Assembly (NCBI GenBank): GCA_036346355.1
Contig: CM070569.1
Coordinates: forward strand, 41,332,276-41,396,275
DNA length: 64,000 nt
Source: Rhipidocladum racemiflorum
Lineage: Eukaryota > Streptophyta > Magnoliopsida > Poales > Poaceae
Direction: 5' to 3'
Position 1 is the first letter of the stretch. Each line of letters begins with the position of its first letter. Of this stretch, positions 42,243-54,300 are shown one piece after another. The notes under the pieces were generated by a model. That model was given only the letters and a program-made list of their open reading frames with translations. It was not told the origin of the DNA and searched no databases. The position numbers were made by a program, and so were the translations under genes.

Positions 42243-44490
42243 TGTTAGCTATCTATAGATGACATGTGCACTTTTTATAGCTAGTAGCTAACTACACCAG
42301 CTTGCGTCTGTGATGGGGACGTGTGATTTAGCAGCGTCTACCGCTTGTAGACTTGTTGAATTGCCGCGGTAGTTCACAAGTTTTTTTTCCGACTTCGTTA
42401 GTTTGCTAATGCTGTTCCTTTGACTTTCCGAACGGCATGTAGGGTCGATGCTCGATGGGCTCTGAACTCTGACTGTGCAGCTCTTGTAGAGGTGGACACA
42501 TGTAAGGCAGAGCATGTCACCTCACATGGTTAACTAAGTATGTTAATGTATTTTTTTTTTTTAACCGCCAAAGTGCAGCCACCTTCCTCTTGCAGCGCTT
42601 TCACAACCTAGGAAAGATGCAACCTCCCGGAATAATCCTCTCTCATGCGAAGAATTTGAACAAAAAGCGCAAAAAAAAAAAAAAAAAAAATGGGAGTCGA
42701 AAATTTTCCTGTACACTGTTTTTTTTAAAGAAAAGATCCATATACAGGAGCTTTCGCAAATCTAATTTTCCACCGAGACAATGTCAAGCTTCTAAACTAA
42801 CATGAAAACTATACGCCTTGCACACCTGTGACGCCCCACGTCGTCTTTAGTGTCACACACGCCTCTAGTCAGCACGCACCGGGGAGTCATTGCTTTTCCA
42901 ACTCTTTGTCAGTTTTTTTTTTAAATCTAGTTTTCTTTTGAATAAATTTATAAAAATAGACATTGACCGTAAAAGGCGTGACAAGTAACGTGTGTCACTT
43001 ACCGCACCTATAAACCTCGGTAGGTTTCTAGGCCAACGACAAATTGATGACTGAAGCTACTGAGCAAGGGGGGCTCGGTGGGCCTACTACCAATCATGGG
43101 GCCAAGCGCGGCACTAATGTGGACTAGCATTGTTGTTACGGTCCAAAAACCTACCAAGATCTAAGGGTGCACCTTCCGTGCTTAGAGAGGAACATTTTTT
43201 TACAGATTTATTTGAAATAAACTAGATTAAAAAAAAACAAAGGCTAGGAAAGTGAATACTTTCACACCCGGGACTACCACTACGTCGCTCATGAAAATCG
43301 TCCCATCTCCTGCGCGAGCCCGCCCAAATGAATGTCCAATTATGTAGTGGCTAGCACCAATAAACCACCCAAGCCGACATGGCCTGCCCCGCGTTGGCCA
43401 GCACTATCCCATCACCCCATCACTTCACACTAGATCTAGACGATGGGATGTGCCTTTTTTGGCTGACCGTCGGCATGGCCGCCTAGCACAATTCAAAGCA
43501 CGGCACAGCACGGCACGAATGATGCGCTGTGTCGGGCTTGGAAACTCGGTACAATAGGCGACACACCACATCACGACTGATTGGGCTGTGCCTAGGTCGA
43601 CTCAGCACGAAAGTGGCTATTTCGTAAAAAAAACATCATATCTATGGCCTAACCCATCATCAACTATCTTACCCCAGCGGCTCAACCTATTATCAAGTAC
43701 AACACTCCCCTTCATCTTCTTCTATGATTCACCCAGCGCAGTCGTTATCTCTCCGTACATCTATTTCTTCCCCGCAAAGCCACCCCCCCGGCATTTCCAC
43801 ACCATCTTCTCCCCACCGTCTCTCACCAACTCAATGTCAAACCCAGCAGCCTCCAATCACGGCCCCATCGGATACGGGCCTTGCAACACCCCACCGACCA
43901 TCCCAAGAAAGAAAACAACAGCGATCGGAGAGAAAGAAGATGGTGATTGCATCGGATATCGATCCACACCGTCTCGGAGTCGAATTCAACAGATCTTTTT
44001 CCTCAATGAATAAATAAATTTAGTTGTTTTTTTCCCTCAGATAATTGTGTATACCATATTCTCGTCGACGATCGACGATCTCGCTCTCTGTTCTTGATAT
44101 CGTCCATGAGGACAATGCCCATAACTCCGCATGTCTAGCAGAATAAGATCGTGACCACCACGATACAACCAGATAACTATACCGTACAGACATCGTCTAC
44201 CGTAACCTGAAACCCGTTACTCGGTGGCATGCCGGCACGAGAAGGCCCAACTGGCCCCTCTGCTCCGCACATGCAGCTCCCACAAATCCAGCAAGAACAC
44301 CACGATCCCCACGCCTCTCCCCCGCGGCGCAGCACCAACCCCCACCCGAGTCCCGGAACCCTCCCCTCACACGCTTCCCCTAGCAAGCGCAGCAGACACC
44401 TTTCCTTCCATTCCTCTAGTCCTCTCCTCCATTGCTCAGATCCAAAAAGCACCACCTCCTCCCCCCACGCGGAGCCCCACGACCACCACC
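42243..44490. other. Upstream intergenic DNA of the LRR receptor gene
   Basis: Poly-T at 42550-42563, poly-A at 42671-42690. A TGTGACGCCCCACGTCG phrase at 42828 may be an LTR edge. 43490-43590 has GCACGGCACG words seen in grass hAT elements. 44230-44490 is C-rich leader sequence of the following gene with CCACCACC repeats. ORFs at 43588-44017 are not supported. Confidence 0.4.
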
Positions 44491-47112
44491 ATGCCGCCCC
44501 GGCGGCTGCTCTGCGTAGCCGCTCTCCTGCTGCTGTGCGCCGCCCTGACCGTGTCCGAGCCGGACGTCGACAAGGCCGCGCTGCTCGACTTCCTCGCTGG
44601 GGTGGGCCGCGGACTGGCGCGCATCAACTGGGCCTCCTCCCCGCGCGTCTGCGGCAACTGGACGGGGGTCACCTGCAGCGCCGACGGCTCCCGCGTCGTC
44701 GCGCTGCGCCTCCCGGGGCTCGGCCTGTCGGGCCCCGTGCCGCCGGGCACGCTTGGGCGGCTCACGGCCCTGCAGGTGCTCAGCCTCCGCTCCAACAACC
44801 TCTCGGGTCCCTTCCCCGAGGAGCTCCTCGCCCTCACCGGGCTCACGGGGCTCCACCTCCAGCTCAACGCCTTCACTGGTGGCGTGCCCCCCGGCCTCGC
44901 GCACCTGCGGAGGCTTCAGATGCTCGACCTCTCGTTCAACGGGTTCAACGGGAACCTGTCCGGCTCGCTGTCAAACCTCACCCAGCTCGTCGCGCTCAAC
45001 CTGTCCAACAACTCGCTCGCCGGCCGTGTCCCCGACCTCGGGCTCCCGGCGCTCCAGTTCTTGAACGTGTCCAACAACCATTTCGACGGCCCGGTGCCCA
45101 AGTCCCTGCTGAGGTTCGCGGATGCCTCATTCGCCGGGAACAATATGACGCGGCCGGCGCCGGTGTCACCGGCGGCCCCGCCGCCCTCGCTGTCCCCGGC
45201 CGGCGCGCCCGCGAAGAGGCGGCTGCGGCTCAGCGAGGCGGCCGTTCTTGCCATTGTCGTCGGCGGGTGTGTTGCGGTGTTCGCGGTCGTTGCGGTGTTC
45301 CTGATAGCGTTTTGCAACAGGCGGGACGGTGAGGAGGTGAGCCGGGTGGTTACCCGTAAGGGCGGGGAGAAGAAGGGGAGGGAGTCACCGGAATCCAAGG
45401 CGGTGACGGGCAAGGCTGGAGACGGCAACCGGCTAGTGTTCTTTGAGGGCCCGGCATTGGCGTTTGATTTGGAGGACCTGCTCCGGGCCTCTGCCGAGGT
45501 TCTTGGGAAGGGTGCGTTCGGTACGGCGTACCGGGCGTTGCTGGAGGACGCGACGACGGTGGTGGTGAAGAGGCTGAAGGAGGTGAGCGCCGGGCGGCGC
45601 GAGTTCGAGCAGCAGATGGAGCTGGTTGGGCGGATTCGGCATGGCAATGTGGCGGAGCTCCGGGCATATTACTACTCAAAGGACGAGAAGCTGCTTGTGT
45701 ACGATTACTATAGCAGGGGAAGTGTATCTAACATGCTTCATGGTATGCTTCTTGCTCTTGTTCTTGGTGTCACTCTCATCATTTCAATGCTACCTTGCAT
45801 ATTGCAATTTCAATTATTTCAATGCTGCCTTGCATACGCGCGTTGTCACTAGCTAGGAAGCTAATCTTGTCGAGTTCATTTGGTAAAATCTTTGAAATGG
45901 CTAGCATTGGTATTCACTATCATTACCCATTCCTCCATTTCAGTATCAGAATCAGGACCAGAGGTAGACCACTGCTAGGCATGCAGCGCTAATTTGCCAT
46001 CAAATTAGTTAAGTGTCTGTATCATGATGGAGTACTAGAGCTAATATTAGATGATTTCAGTCTTGAAACAGTTGGGTTGTAACTATTCAGGTTTGCTAGC
46101 CTTATTGGCCAAAAGTATCTCTGATGTATGTATATATGTTATGTTATCCTATACAAACATTAATTCTGCTGTGAGCTCGTGATAGTTAGATATAATGGTT
46201 TTTTTTCTTCATCTGATTGAAATCACTTCACAAGATAAGCCATTTGCATTTATTGACATCCATAATTGAATATGAAATGCATATCTTTTGCCTTTGGGAT
46301 TTGATAAACATCATCCGGATGTTTTTGTTTACTTAAATAACCTAAATCTGAGAACATTGGATCATTGTTGAGATTCGGGAGTATCGATTACATCCGATCC
46401 TATGATTTGATCTAACGGTTGAATTTTTAATCCTACGGCTGCCTTTTTTCCCCATGCAGGGAAGAGGGGAGAGGACAGAACACCTTTGGATTGGGAAACT
46501 AGAGTAAGAATAGCCCTGGGAGCAGCAAGAGGCATTGCACACATTCACACCGAGAACAATGGCAAATTTGTTCATGGCAACATCAAAGCCTCGAATGTCT
46601 TCCTAAACAGCCAGCTTTATGGCTGTGTCTCCGACCTCGGGTTGGCATCACTGATGAACCCAATCACTGCAAGGTCCCGTTCTCTTGGATACTGTGCGCC
46701 GGAGGTCACCGACACCAGGAAAGCGTCACATTGTTCAGATGTCTACAGCTTTGGTGTCTTCATACTCGAGCTCCTCACCGGCAAGTCGCCCGTTCAGATA
46801 ACTGGTGGGGGCAATGATGTAGTTCATCTGGTCAGATGGGTGCAGTCCGTTGTCCGGGAGGAGTGGACGGCTGAAGTTTTTGACGGTGAGCTGATGAGGT
46901 ACCCAAACATCGAGGAGGAGATGGTGGAGATGCTCCAGATCGGCATGGCATGCGTCTCAAGGACCCCGGAACGGCGGCCTAAGATGTCGGACGTGGTGAG
47001 GATGATTGATGAGGTGCGGAGGAATGACACCGGGACGTGGCCTTCGACGGAGGCCTCAACTCCGGTGGTAGAAGCTCAGAGCAAAGCAGAAAGCTCATCT
47101 GCAGCTCCGTGA
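44491..47112 (+). CDS. LRR receptor-like pseudokinase (At4g23740/At5g58300-like), 634 aa, two exons
   Basis: Exon 1 is 44491-45742 and exon 2 is 46460-47112, joined across a 717-bp GT-AG intron inside a Gly codon (donor G|GTATGC, acceptor CAG|GGAAG). The protein has a signal peptide (1-22), an LRRNT_2 cap (WASSPRVCGNWTGVTC, 47-62), five or six plant LRRs (about 68-205), a Pro-rich juxtamembrane stretch and a transmembrane helix (about 248-274). The kinase-like domain (about 333-605) has GKGAFGTAYRA and VVVKRL (Lys360). The catalytic HRD is HGN (456-458, Asp replaced by Asn) and DFG is DLG (476-478), so phosphotransfer is probably lost, as in the 'probable inactive receptor kinase' group. Upstream in-frame ATG 44224 is rejected because it puts 89 low-complexity residues before a good signal peptide. 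The GC-rich 5' half is normal for grasses. Confidence 0.9.
45743..46459 (+). other. Intron of the LRR receptor-like pseudokinase gene
   Basis: GT...AG, phase 1, at the conserved position inside the kinase domain after MLHG. AT-rich against a GC-rich exon. Contains a small local duplication of TTTCAATGCTACCTTGCATA (45784 and 45818). No inserted element seen. Confidence 0.88.
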
Positions 47113-47832
47113 GCTCATCCATTGGATGCTCGTTAAGTACCTACTGTTTGCCTTGCAAGGTAGGAGCACGGAGAATTCTGTGTTTTGACGTTCCTGTCTG
47201 ATTCTTTTGTCTTAAGATTACATGTTACGAAATTGTAACACATTGCCAATTGCCATGCGTGTGGGCTTGGTTTGTTTATGCGGCGTCTCCTCACTGCTGA
47301 TTTCTAGACACATCTTAGAAATTGCTTCTTCAGGACTATTTGCAAATGCTCCCAAATATCTTTACTGCTTAAAAGAAGGATGGGCAAAGGGTGCCTAACC
47401 ATGAAATACATTGGGGTTCAAGCCTACAAGGCTTCAACTGCAACAAGCGCCTCGTGATTCTTGGCAGGGGTTCTTGAGCCAGACTCCAGTCCAATGGCGT
47501 GCAAGTTAATGTTTAATTTAATCGAGTCCAATGGCGTGCAAGTTAATGTTTAATTTAATCTACAAGTGCTAGATGAAAAATCCCAGCTAGCTGCAAGCAG
47601 GGACCTGGCGTTCCAATGCACGATCTGTCTACTCCTTGATCCCATCTAGCCGTCCCACATGCAAAATGCCGAACAGAATTATTTTTTGGAGATTTATCGG
47701 AGTCCCCCCCCCCTTTTTTTTTTCTTCTGACGGATTTGTAGAGTCCTATAATACCGTGCACGTCGTGTTCGAGTCGCAGGCTAGCTGGCCGTGCAGCGCC
47801 AACAGAACTGAACCTAGCTCCCAGTCATCCAG
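47113..47832. other. 3' flank of the LRR gene / 5' flank of GDSL pseudogene
   Basis: A 36-bp unit (AGTCCAATGGCGTGCAAGTT...) is exactly duplicated at 47488-47523 and 47525-47560. Mononucleotide C and T runs at 47704-47724. No gene. Confidence 0.6.
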
Positions 47833-48280
47833 ATGAGCTAGTACTTGCTGCGTGCCGTCTCGCTCCTCCTCCTCACACGGTCGGAACCGGCCGCCGTCTC
47901 GGCCTCCCCCTCCGTCGACCTCCGGCGGCACCACTCCATCTTCAGCTTCGGCGACTCCTTCGCCGATACGGGCAACAAGCCGGCCGCCTTGGCTTGGTAG
48001 TTGGTACTTCGTCCCCGTCACCGTCATGCGGCCGGCCTCCATACGGCACGACCTTCCTCGGCCACACCACCGACGGCCGGCTCATCCTCAACTTCATCAG
48101 TACGTACTTGCGTCCGTTCAACTAGTGCCAATTAAACGTGAGGTATTCACTGTTCTGTTTGATTGCTCAGCTTGCCGCCGAGAACCTGGGCCTGCCGTTC
48201 CTCCCTCCTTTCGTGGAGCATAACGGGAGCTTCGACCGAGGGGCAAACTTCGCCGTTGCGGGCGCCACGTCGGTTTCTTC
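47833..48280 (+). pseudogene. GDSL esterase/lipase pseudogene (exons 1-2, truncated)
   Basis: The translated pieces match the intact-looking gene at 62307: a leader (LLRAVSLLLL), block I HHSIFSFGDSFADTGNKPA, a DGRLILNF stretch, then after an intron (acceptor TTGCTCAG at about 48169) AENLGLPFLPPFVEHNGSFDRGANFAVAGAT. The copy is dead. A TAG follows two codons after the putative ATG at 47833, another TAG at 47998 ends block I, a frameshift lies at about 48038, and the gene stops at 48280 where an LTR begins (TGTTAG). The catalytic Gly-Asp-Ser is intact here. Confidence 0.85.
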
Positions 48281-48976
48281 TGTTAGAATATTAGGCATAC
48301 TAATAATAAATTTATTCTAAAAATAAACTATGATAATAATTGAAGACATAATAGTGATAATAAATAGACTAGACACTAGTAATATACCAATTATAACGTC
48401 TATCTCATGCATATTATTAGATAATCAAAACAGGCCAACGAACATTCTTAATCTATGCATAGAAAACAGATGCAGTTCGCGTGTGTTACCGAGTTGACGC
48501 GAAGGTATGGTCGAACCAGTAGTAGATGTCGATGAAGATCAGTAGGCGATGTAGTCGAAGTCAATCGTTGGTGAAGAAACCAGCGAGCAGTCGCGTGAAG
48601 GCACTTCCCAAAAACCATGATTCGCTTTCTCCCAGTGCAGGGTCTCAAGGACGGGCGTTTCGGAGACCTGCTCTCCCAACAATCAGTATAGAAGGTAGGC
48701 AAAAGGCGAGAGAGAGATAGATATTTGATCTCTGTTATGCGTATATATAATGGAGAGATAGAAACGCGGAGCACGATACGAGTCGGTTACGGATTTGTAC
48801 GCACATTTAATTCTGTGTATAATTTGCCACGTTCACATAACTATGTTGACCACAGTCCCACGTCGCAAAACTGCAAAAGAAGACTGCGCCTGTGCAAGTT
48901 GTCGGACTCAATTTCACTGCACCATCCATGCGCATGTCGTGTACGCGTGCCGCCTGGCATGGCATGGCAAAGCGAG
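48281..48976 (-). mobile_element. Angela/Tork-like copia LTR, partial
   Basis: On the minus strand it has a TATATATACGC promoter-like box (about 48738-48748), an AACTCGGTAACAC phrase (about 48482-48494) and ends GCCTAATATTCTAACA, like Angela-type grass LTRs. That end abuts the GDSL exon, with TCTTC (48276-48280) as the candidate target site. The other end is lost at 48976 where the SIRE-like LTR starts. Confidence 0.6.
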
Positions 48977-50327
48977 TGAACGGACCGGAGATGTTGCCTA
49001 GAGGGGGGGGGGGTAAATAGGCGAATTAAAATTTTGCAGCGGAATTAAAACTGCCCGAGCAGGTCAACCCGGAGACTCTGGATATTTTGTCCGGATACTC
49101 CGGATTATCCGGGGTATTTATCCGGATACTCCGGATGAGACAGCTCGAGAAGGAAACTAAATCTATTCAGATTTATGGCAGTCTACTTGAAAGAAAAGCC
49201 TCTAAATGAAGTCAAGTACCTTAAGCAAGTCTAGATCCGGAGCCAACACAAATACAAAAGTAGATCGGGGCTCCACAAGCTCAAAGCAACACAAAGTACG
49301 CTAACATAAATGGAAAGAGCGAAGACCACGATTTTTTTATCGAAGTTCGGATTCTTGAAGGGAATCCTACGTCTCCGTTGAGGTGGCTCGGTCACACTTG
49401 AGCTGGGGTCTCTCTCAACCCGCTTTCCTCCCGGTGTTGCACAAATGCACTCGCCGGCTTCACTTCTTGTCTCTTCCCTTTCGGAGGCGAGACCCGCCTT
49501 CACAAATGACCGGGACACACCACAATCCTTGGTTGCTCCCGGTGACACCTAGCCGTCTAGGAGACCTTCAACCTCCAAGAGTAACAACACCACGAGAGAT
49601 CGCTTGGAGGATAAACTAGTGTTCAAAAGATGGAGTGAATGCACCTAGCACTTGAATCTACTTCCTCCCCTCTCCAAGATTTGAATCAACACTCAAATTA
49701 ATGGAGGAGGAAGCTTGAGTTCTTTTGAATGCTTTGAATGTATGAGAGAGGGCTAGAATACTACAATGAATGAGCTCAATTAATATCCTAGCTGTTGGGA
49801 GAGGATAGAGGCTTTAAATAGTCTTTTGGAAAATTAGCCGTTGCCCTCATTTTTGAAAAAGTCAGGACACTCCGGATAATTAACCCGGATACTCCGGATT
49901 GGCTAAAACCCGATTTTTAGCCGAGTAGGGCAACCCGGACACTCCGGATCATTTATCCGAATACTCCGGGCTGAGTCCGGATACTCCGGACAAAATGTCC
50001 TAACACTCCGGGTTGAGTAGCTCGGTTAGAAAATTAGTTTTCGGGAAAATGCAATATATGACTTTGAGCACATGAACATCCTAATAGCGATTTCCCGTCG
50101 TATCCCCTTGATAGTACGGCTATCCTTAAGACTCAAATAAAAAAGAAGATTACACTTCTTGTCTTGATGCCGTCTTTTCAAATTTGAATATTTGTAGGGG
50201 CGTCCAATCTCATTCCGAACCCAATAAGTTCTCGATATCTGCATCAATTCTAGTCAAAATATTAGATCTCTTTAATTGTGTCATCATTAATCAGCAAAAT
50301 TATTTTAGGGGCCTAGATGCACTTTCA
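48977..50327 (-). mobile_element. SIRE-like 3' LTR, 1351 bp (second copy)
   Basis: TGAACGGACCGGAGATG start, CCTAGATGCACTTTCA end, like the split LTR at 2724-11711. CCGGATACTCCGG clusters lie at 49065-49140 and 49860-50025. A polypurine tract follows on the internal side (minus AAAAAGGGGGAGAT at 50328-50341), so this is the 3' LTR of a minus-strand element whose internal region extends to higher coordinates. Confidence 0.8.
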
Positions 50328-50342
50328 ATCTCCCCCTTTTTG
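50328..50342 (-). other. Polypurine tract of the second SIRE-like element
   Basis: Minus-strand AAAAAGGGGGAGATT immediately before the 3' LTR. Confidence 0.75.
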
Positions 50343-51398
50343 GTGAATTGATGACAACACAATTAAAGGCAAATAAGATATTATAAGAGATTGGCTTAGC
50401 AAATTGAATATCAATTATATAGTGGAGCTCCCCCTAAATGTGTGCATTAGAAAATTTTGAGATAAATCAAATGCACATATTTACAAGAAAATGCACGAGC
50501 TCCCCCTATATCTTGGCATTCGAGGAATCACATATAGTACGAATAACAAGACATTGACCAAGCATAACAGTTAAGCACAATGTCATAACATAGATAACAA
50601 GGTTCATAACATAACAATAACATCAACCACAAGTGATAACAAGTAACGCGTCCACAACACGCACAAAAGACAAGATAACGACTAAGACAAATCAAAACAC
50701 TCCCCCTTTGGCATCAAGACACCAAAAAAAGGAAAACACTGAAGATCACTCCTCGTCGTCGTCGTCTGAGGCCGCATACTCTGATCCGCCACTGCCATTG
50801 CCACTCCCAGTCGCTGAAGGAGGAGAGGAGACAAGGCCGAACAGCCTGTTAGCGGAGGACTCCCCACCGCTCTCCTCTGAAGATCCTAAAGAGTCACTAG
50901 GAGAGAGCGCTTCACCAAGATGGCGACGAATGTCTCTAATCCCCTTGCCATTCTTCTTGACCTCCCGGCGAAGCTCCTTTTGCTGAGTGGAGATATCGCG
51001 ACAAAGGCAGAAGATGTGCTTCAACATCTTCTGGAGCGAGCTGCTGGAGGTGTCTGGAGGCACGGATGGTGCCGTAGTGGAAGGAGCAGGAGCGGAAGAG
51101 GTGCCTACGACCTCTGGGAGGCCTAGCGGTAGGCCCTGCGGCAGCTGGAGCAGGAGGAGCAGGAGGAGGTCGAACATTGTAGGACAGATGCTCCACATCT
51201 CGAACAAACTTCAGCCCACTGACATTCACAATCAGAGTCATCACAAAGGGTGCATAGCTGCAGCTGCTCATGTTGCTCTGTGCATTATGCCTCATCATCT
51301 CCCACAAGAAATCCACGATGTCAAACGGGTGGAAGCGCTCAACGAAGTGGAATAGCAGGTTCCTACTATAGGAACTGATGGCAGATGCATCTCTCTCC
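50343..51398 (-). mobile_element. SIRE-like internal region, 3' part
   Basis: Contains GAGCTCCCCCTAAATGTG-type purine-rich tracts and the C-terminal part of the extra ORF found downstream of pol in Maximus/SIRE elements. It ends at the target duplication (TTGAG, 51399-51403) of solo LTR B. Confidence 0.7.
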
Positions 51399-54300
51399 TT
51401 GAGTGTAACAGCCCCAATTTCGGTCTTTTGCTAAAATCTACTTTAAATTAATTAAAATTCAAAACTTGGCTTTTCCTTGGTGTCTAAATTAACCTGGCAT
51501 CCTTTTCCTTCCGAAATTGAATCTCAATTCTCCTTCGTCCGAAAAATCAAATTTCTTAATTCCTGTCTGCGCCCGAAATTCCACCAGAGTTCTAAAATGC
51601 TCCAAAAATCCCGAAACCTATTGCATTAGGTTCCAAATATTCCAAAAACATTTTGGGAATTTTCCCAAGATTTTTGGAAACTCTCTGGTATTTTATCATT
51701 CGCGGTCTTTCGCCAAATGCCCTTTATTCATCCCGGAATTTTCTAAATTCTAAATTTCATCCAAAATCAATGAAACCAATTTTATTGGGTTCCAAATATT
51801 CCCTAATATTTTTAGGAATTTTTTCAGGATTTTTAAACCCTTTTTTCTATTTTTTTCTCTAGGGCGTTGCTTTTACGTAATCTCTGGCCAATCGGGAAGC
51901 ACCACGTGGCGGTACTGTAGCACCGTGGTACTCTAGCATCACGTTACTGTAGCCCCTTCTTCTCCAAATGATAGTTCTGTCCAGAGAAGCTCCAGAAGGT
52001 TTCCTTCCATAGCTTCTCCCAATCAATCCTCCATAACTTCTACATTATTGCCTCAAATCAAGCAAGAGTGGATCTGTTGGAAAGGTAATAACGAGGGGAT
52101 TCCATTCCCGGTGGTCATTAGCCCTTAATCTTGCTGGAATTTGAACGGTTAAGCAAAAACCGAAATCCACATAATCACTCATAACTCGGCCGTTTCAACT
52201 CCGTTTTGCACGATTCCACCTCTTATCTCTTCGTTTTGGAGCCCCCTTTCCAGTGCACACACCCTCCCATTGCCTCTCCAACTCATTCGTCGGTAGATTG
52301 CAAAAACCGACGACCACCGTCGTTCCTCGCCGTTCTTCGTGTTCGTCGGTGTAACTTCCATTCCGGTGAGCCAAACTCGACTCCACTTGCTCCTTTGGGT
52401 GCGCATGGACGTCTAGATCATAACCCCTCAATCCATTTTAGGTTTCATCAATATTTGGATCCAAATTTTGGAGTTGAACCTCGTCGGCTGAACCTCCGTT
52501 CTTCGCCGATTTCTTCATCTCCGGTGAGCTATTCTTCGATTCCTCGCCATCTTGAGTCCCTCTTTATGTCCTCTAGGTGATCCATCATCAAGTATTGCAA
52601 TGTCATATGTTAATTATTGCAAATTTCCAATTTTTGGAAATTTTCGGGCTCCTCTGTTCTTCATCCTTGTGCGCGCGTGCTGCCGGCCGCCGTCGCCGGA
52701 CCGCCGCTGCCGCCGTTGGCTCGTCGTCGTCCGCCCGGTTCCCACCACCCGCCGTGGAGCGCCGCCGCCTCGGTGCCTCGCCTGGCGCTATGGCGGCCGG
52801 CCGTGGCGTGCTGCCGCCGCCATTCCGGCCGCTTCGAGCCTCGGCTGACGCCAGCCCTGCCTTGCGTCGCCGCGCCTTGCTCAGCTGCCGCCGCCATTCG
52901 GCGTGCACTCGCCGCCAGGTTCTATGCACGCCGCTGCCGCTGCCGCCCGGCTGAGCGTTATCACCGCCCGCCTTTGCCGACATCGGCCGTCCGGCCCCAT
53001 CCAGCCGGCGCCCTATGAGCTCTAGCCTCCTCTGTTTTTTTTCCATGGCAAGGAGTATGGGGAAGAAACCCCCTCTCTATGACATCATGGCCCCACTTGT
53101 AACAGACTCAATCAATCCAAAAACCGGCCAAAATAAAGATTTCGAGAATATTCCTCGGTATCTCATTTTCCAGATTTTTCCAAACTTCGGATGCTCATAA
53201 CTTTTGCATCCAAACTCCAATTGACTCCGTTCAAGTTCCTAAATTTATCTAAAATCAAGACCTACCTGCCAGTATAAGTTTTATAATTTTTGGACTTTAT
53301 TTATTTTATTGTTATTTATTTGTTGTACCGTTTTGCGCGTAGCCGAGGATTCCGCCAAGTCCCCCGACCCTGCCGCCGGACTTCAAGACTTCGAGACCCT
53401 CGCTGCGATCGAAGGCAAGTCTCCTTGACGCATGTTAATCCTAAAATTTATAAATGTTTTACCATGATTTACAAATCGCATTGCTATTTATATAAAAGGA
53501 TGATGTTAACGTTAGGCTGTTAGTTATACCTGTTGCTTATACCTCCTTGATATTGTTATCCATGATCCTTTGTCACACTAGTACAATAATCCACCATAAT
53601 AAATACTTTTGATAAAATATTCTTTGATTAGGGGAATGACTATTTGGAAGATATTTTGGATGGAACATATTAGTATAGAATGTAGATTGGAGCTAGAACC
53701 CAATTTGATTGGAGATGACCTGAATATTAGTGTTGATGGGGGTAGTCATTATGAAATTGATCTATGAACGTTGATGGTTGAATTGGATTGTGATAGTAGT
53801 TCACATTATAATGGATTGGGGGAAATGTTGGAAGATGTATGGTATTGTGGAGAATTCATGATGGATTATATAGATCATTGCAAGCAAATAATATGTTGAA
53901 TTGGATTTCCTTGGGTTGACAAAATAGTATCAAATTAGAGTCAGAGTTAGTTGGATTATTAGTGTTTGTTGGGAATTATTATTAACGGATTGATTAAGAA
54001 ATAGATGATTATGAAAATATAAATATGTGATAATCATTTATGGAGAATTGTGAATAATCCAGAATATTTGGTGGTTTAGTAAATGATAATATTACGTATT
54101 CTTGGTGGATTAAAGTAGATGATTTAGAGGTGATAATGTGAAGGATTAAATATATGATATTATGAAGTATTATCGGTGGATTGTATTCTACATGACTAGA
54201 GATGATATTGTGCAGTATTTTCGGTGGTTTAGTAGATGATTTGGTGAAATATTCTTAGCAGATGATAAGATTGATCACCAAATGAATGATGGATAAATCA

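Noticed and set aside
43588..44017. Overlapping 141- and 97-codon ORFs upstream of the LRR gene
   Set aside because: Pro/Ser-rich low-complexity frames in two phases with no domain; more likely promoter-region sequence.
44224..44490. Upstream ATG extending the LRR receptor by 89 residues
   Set aside because: The extension is low-complexity and hides the signal peptide that begins at 44491.
44416..45679. Antisense ORFs of up to 243 codons opposite the LRR gene
   Set aside because: Shadow frames of GC-rich grass coding sequence; the sense strand has a complete domain architecture.
52552..53046. GC-rich ORFs of about 100-147 codons on both strands
   Set aside because: GC-rich centre of solo LTR B, open in several frames; the same region in copy C (60596-61123) gives unrelated proteins.
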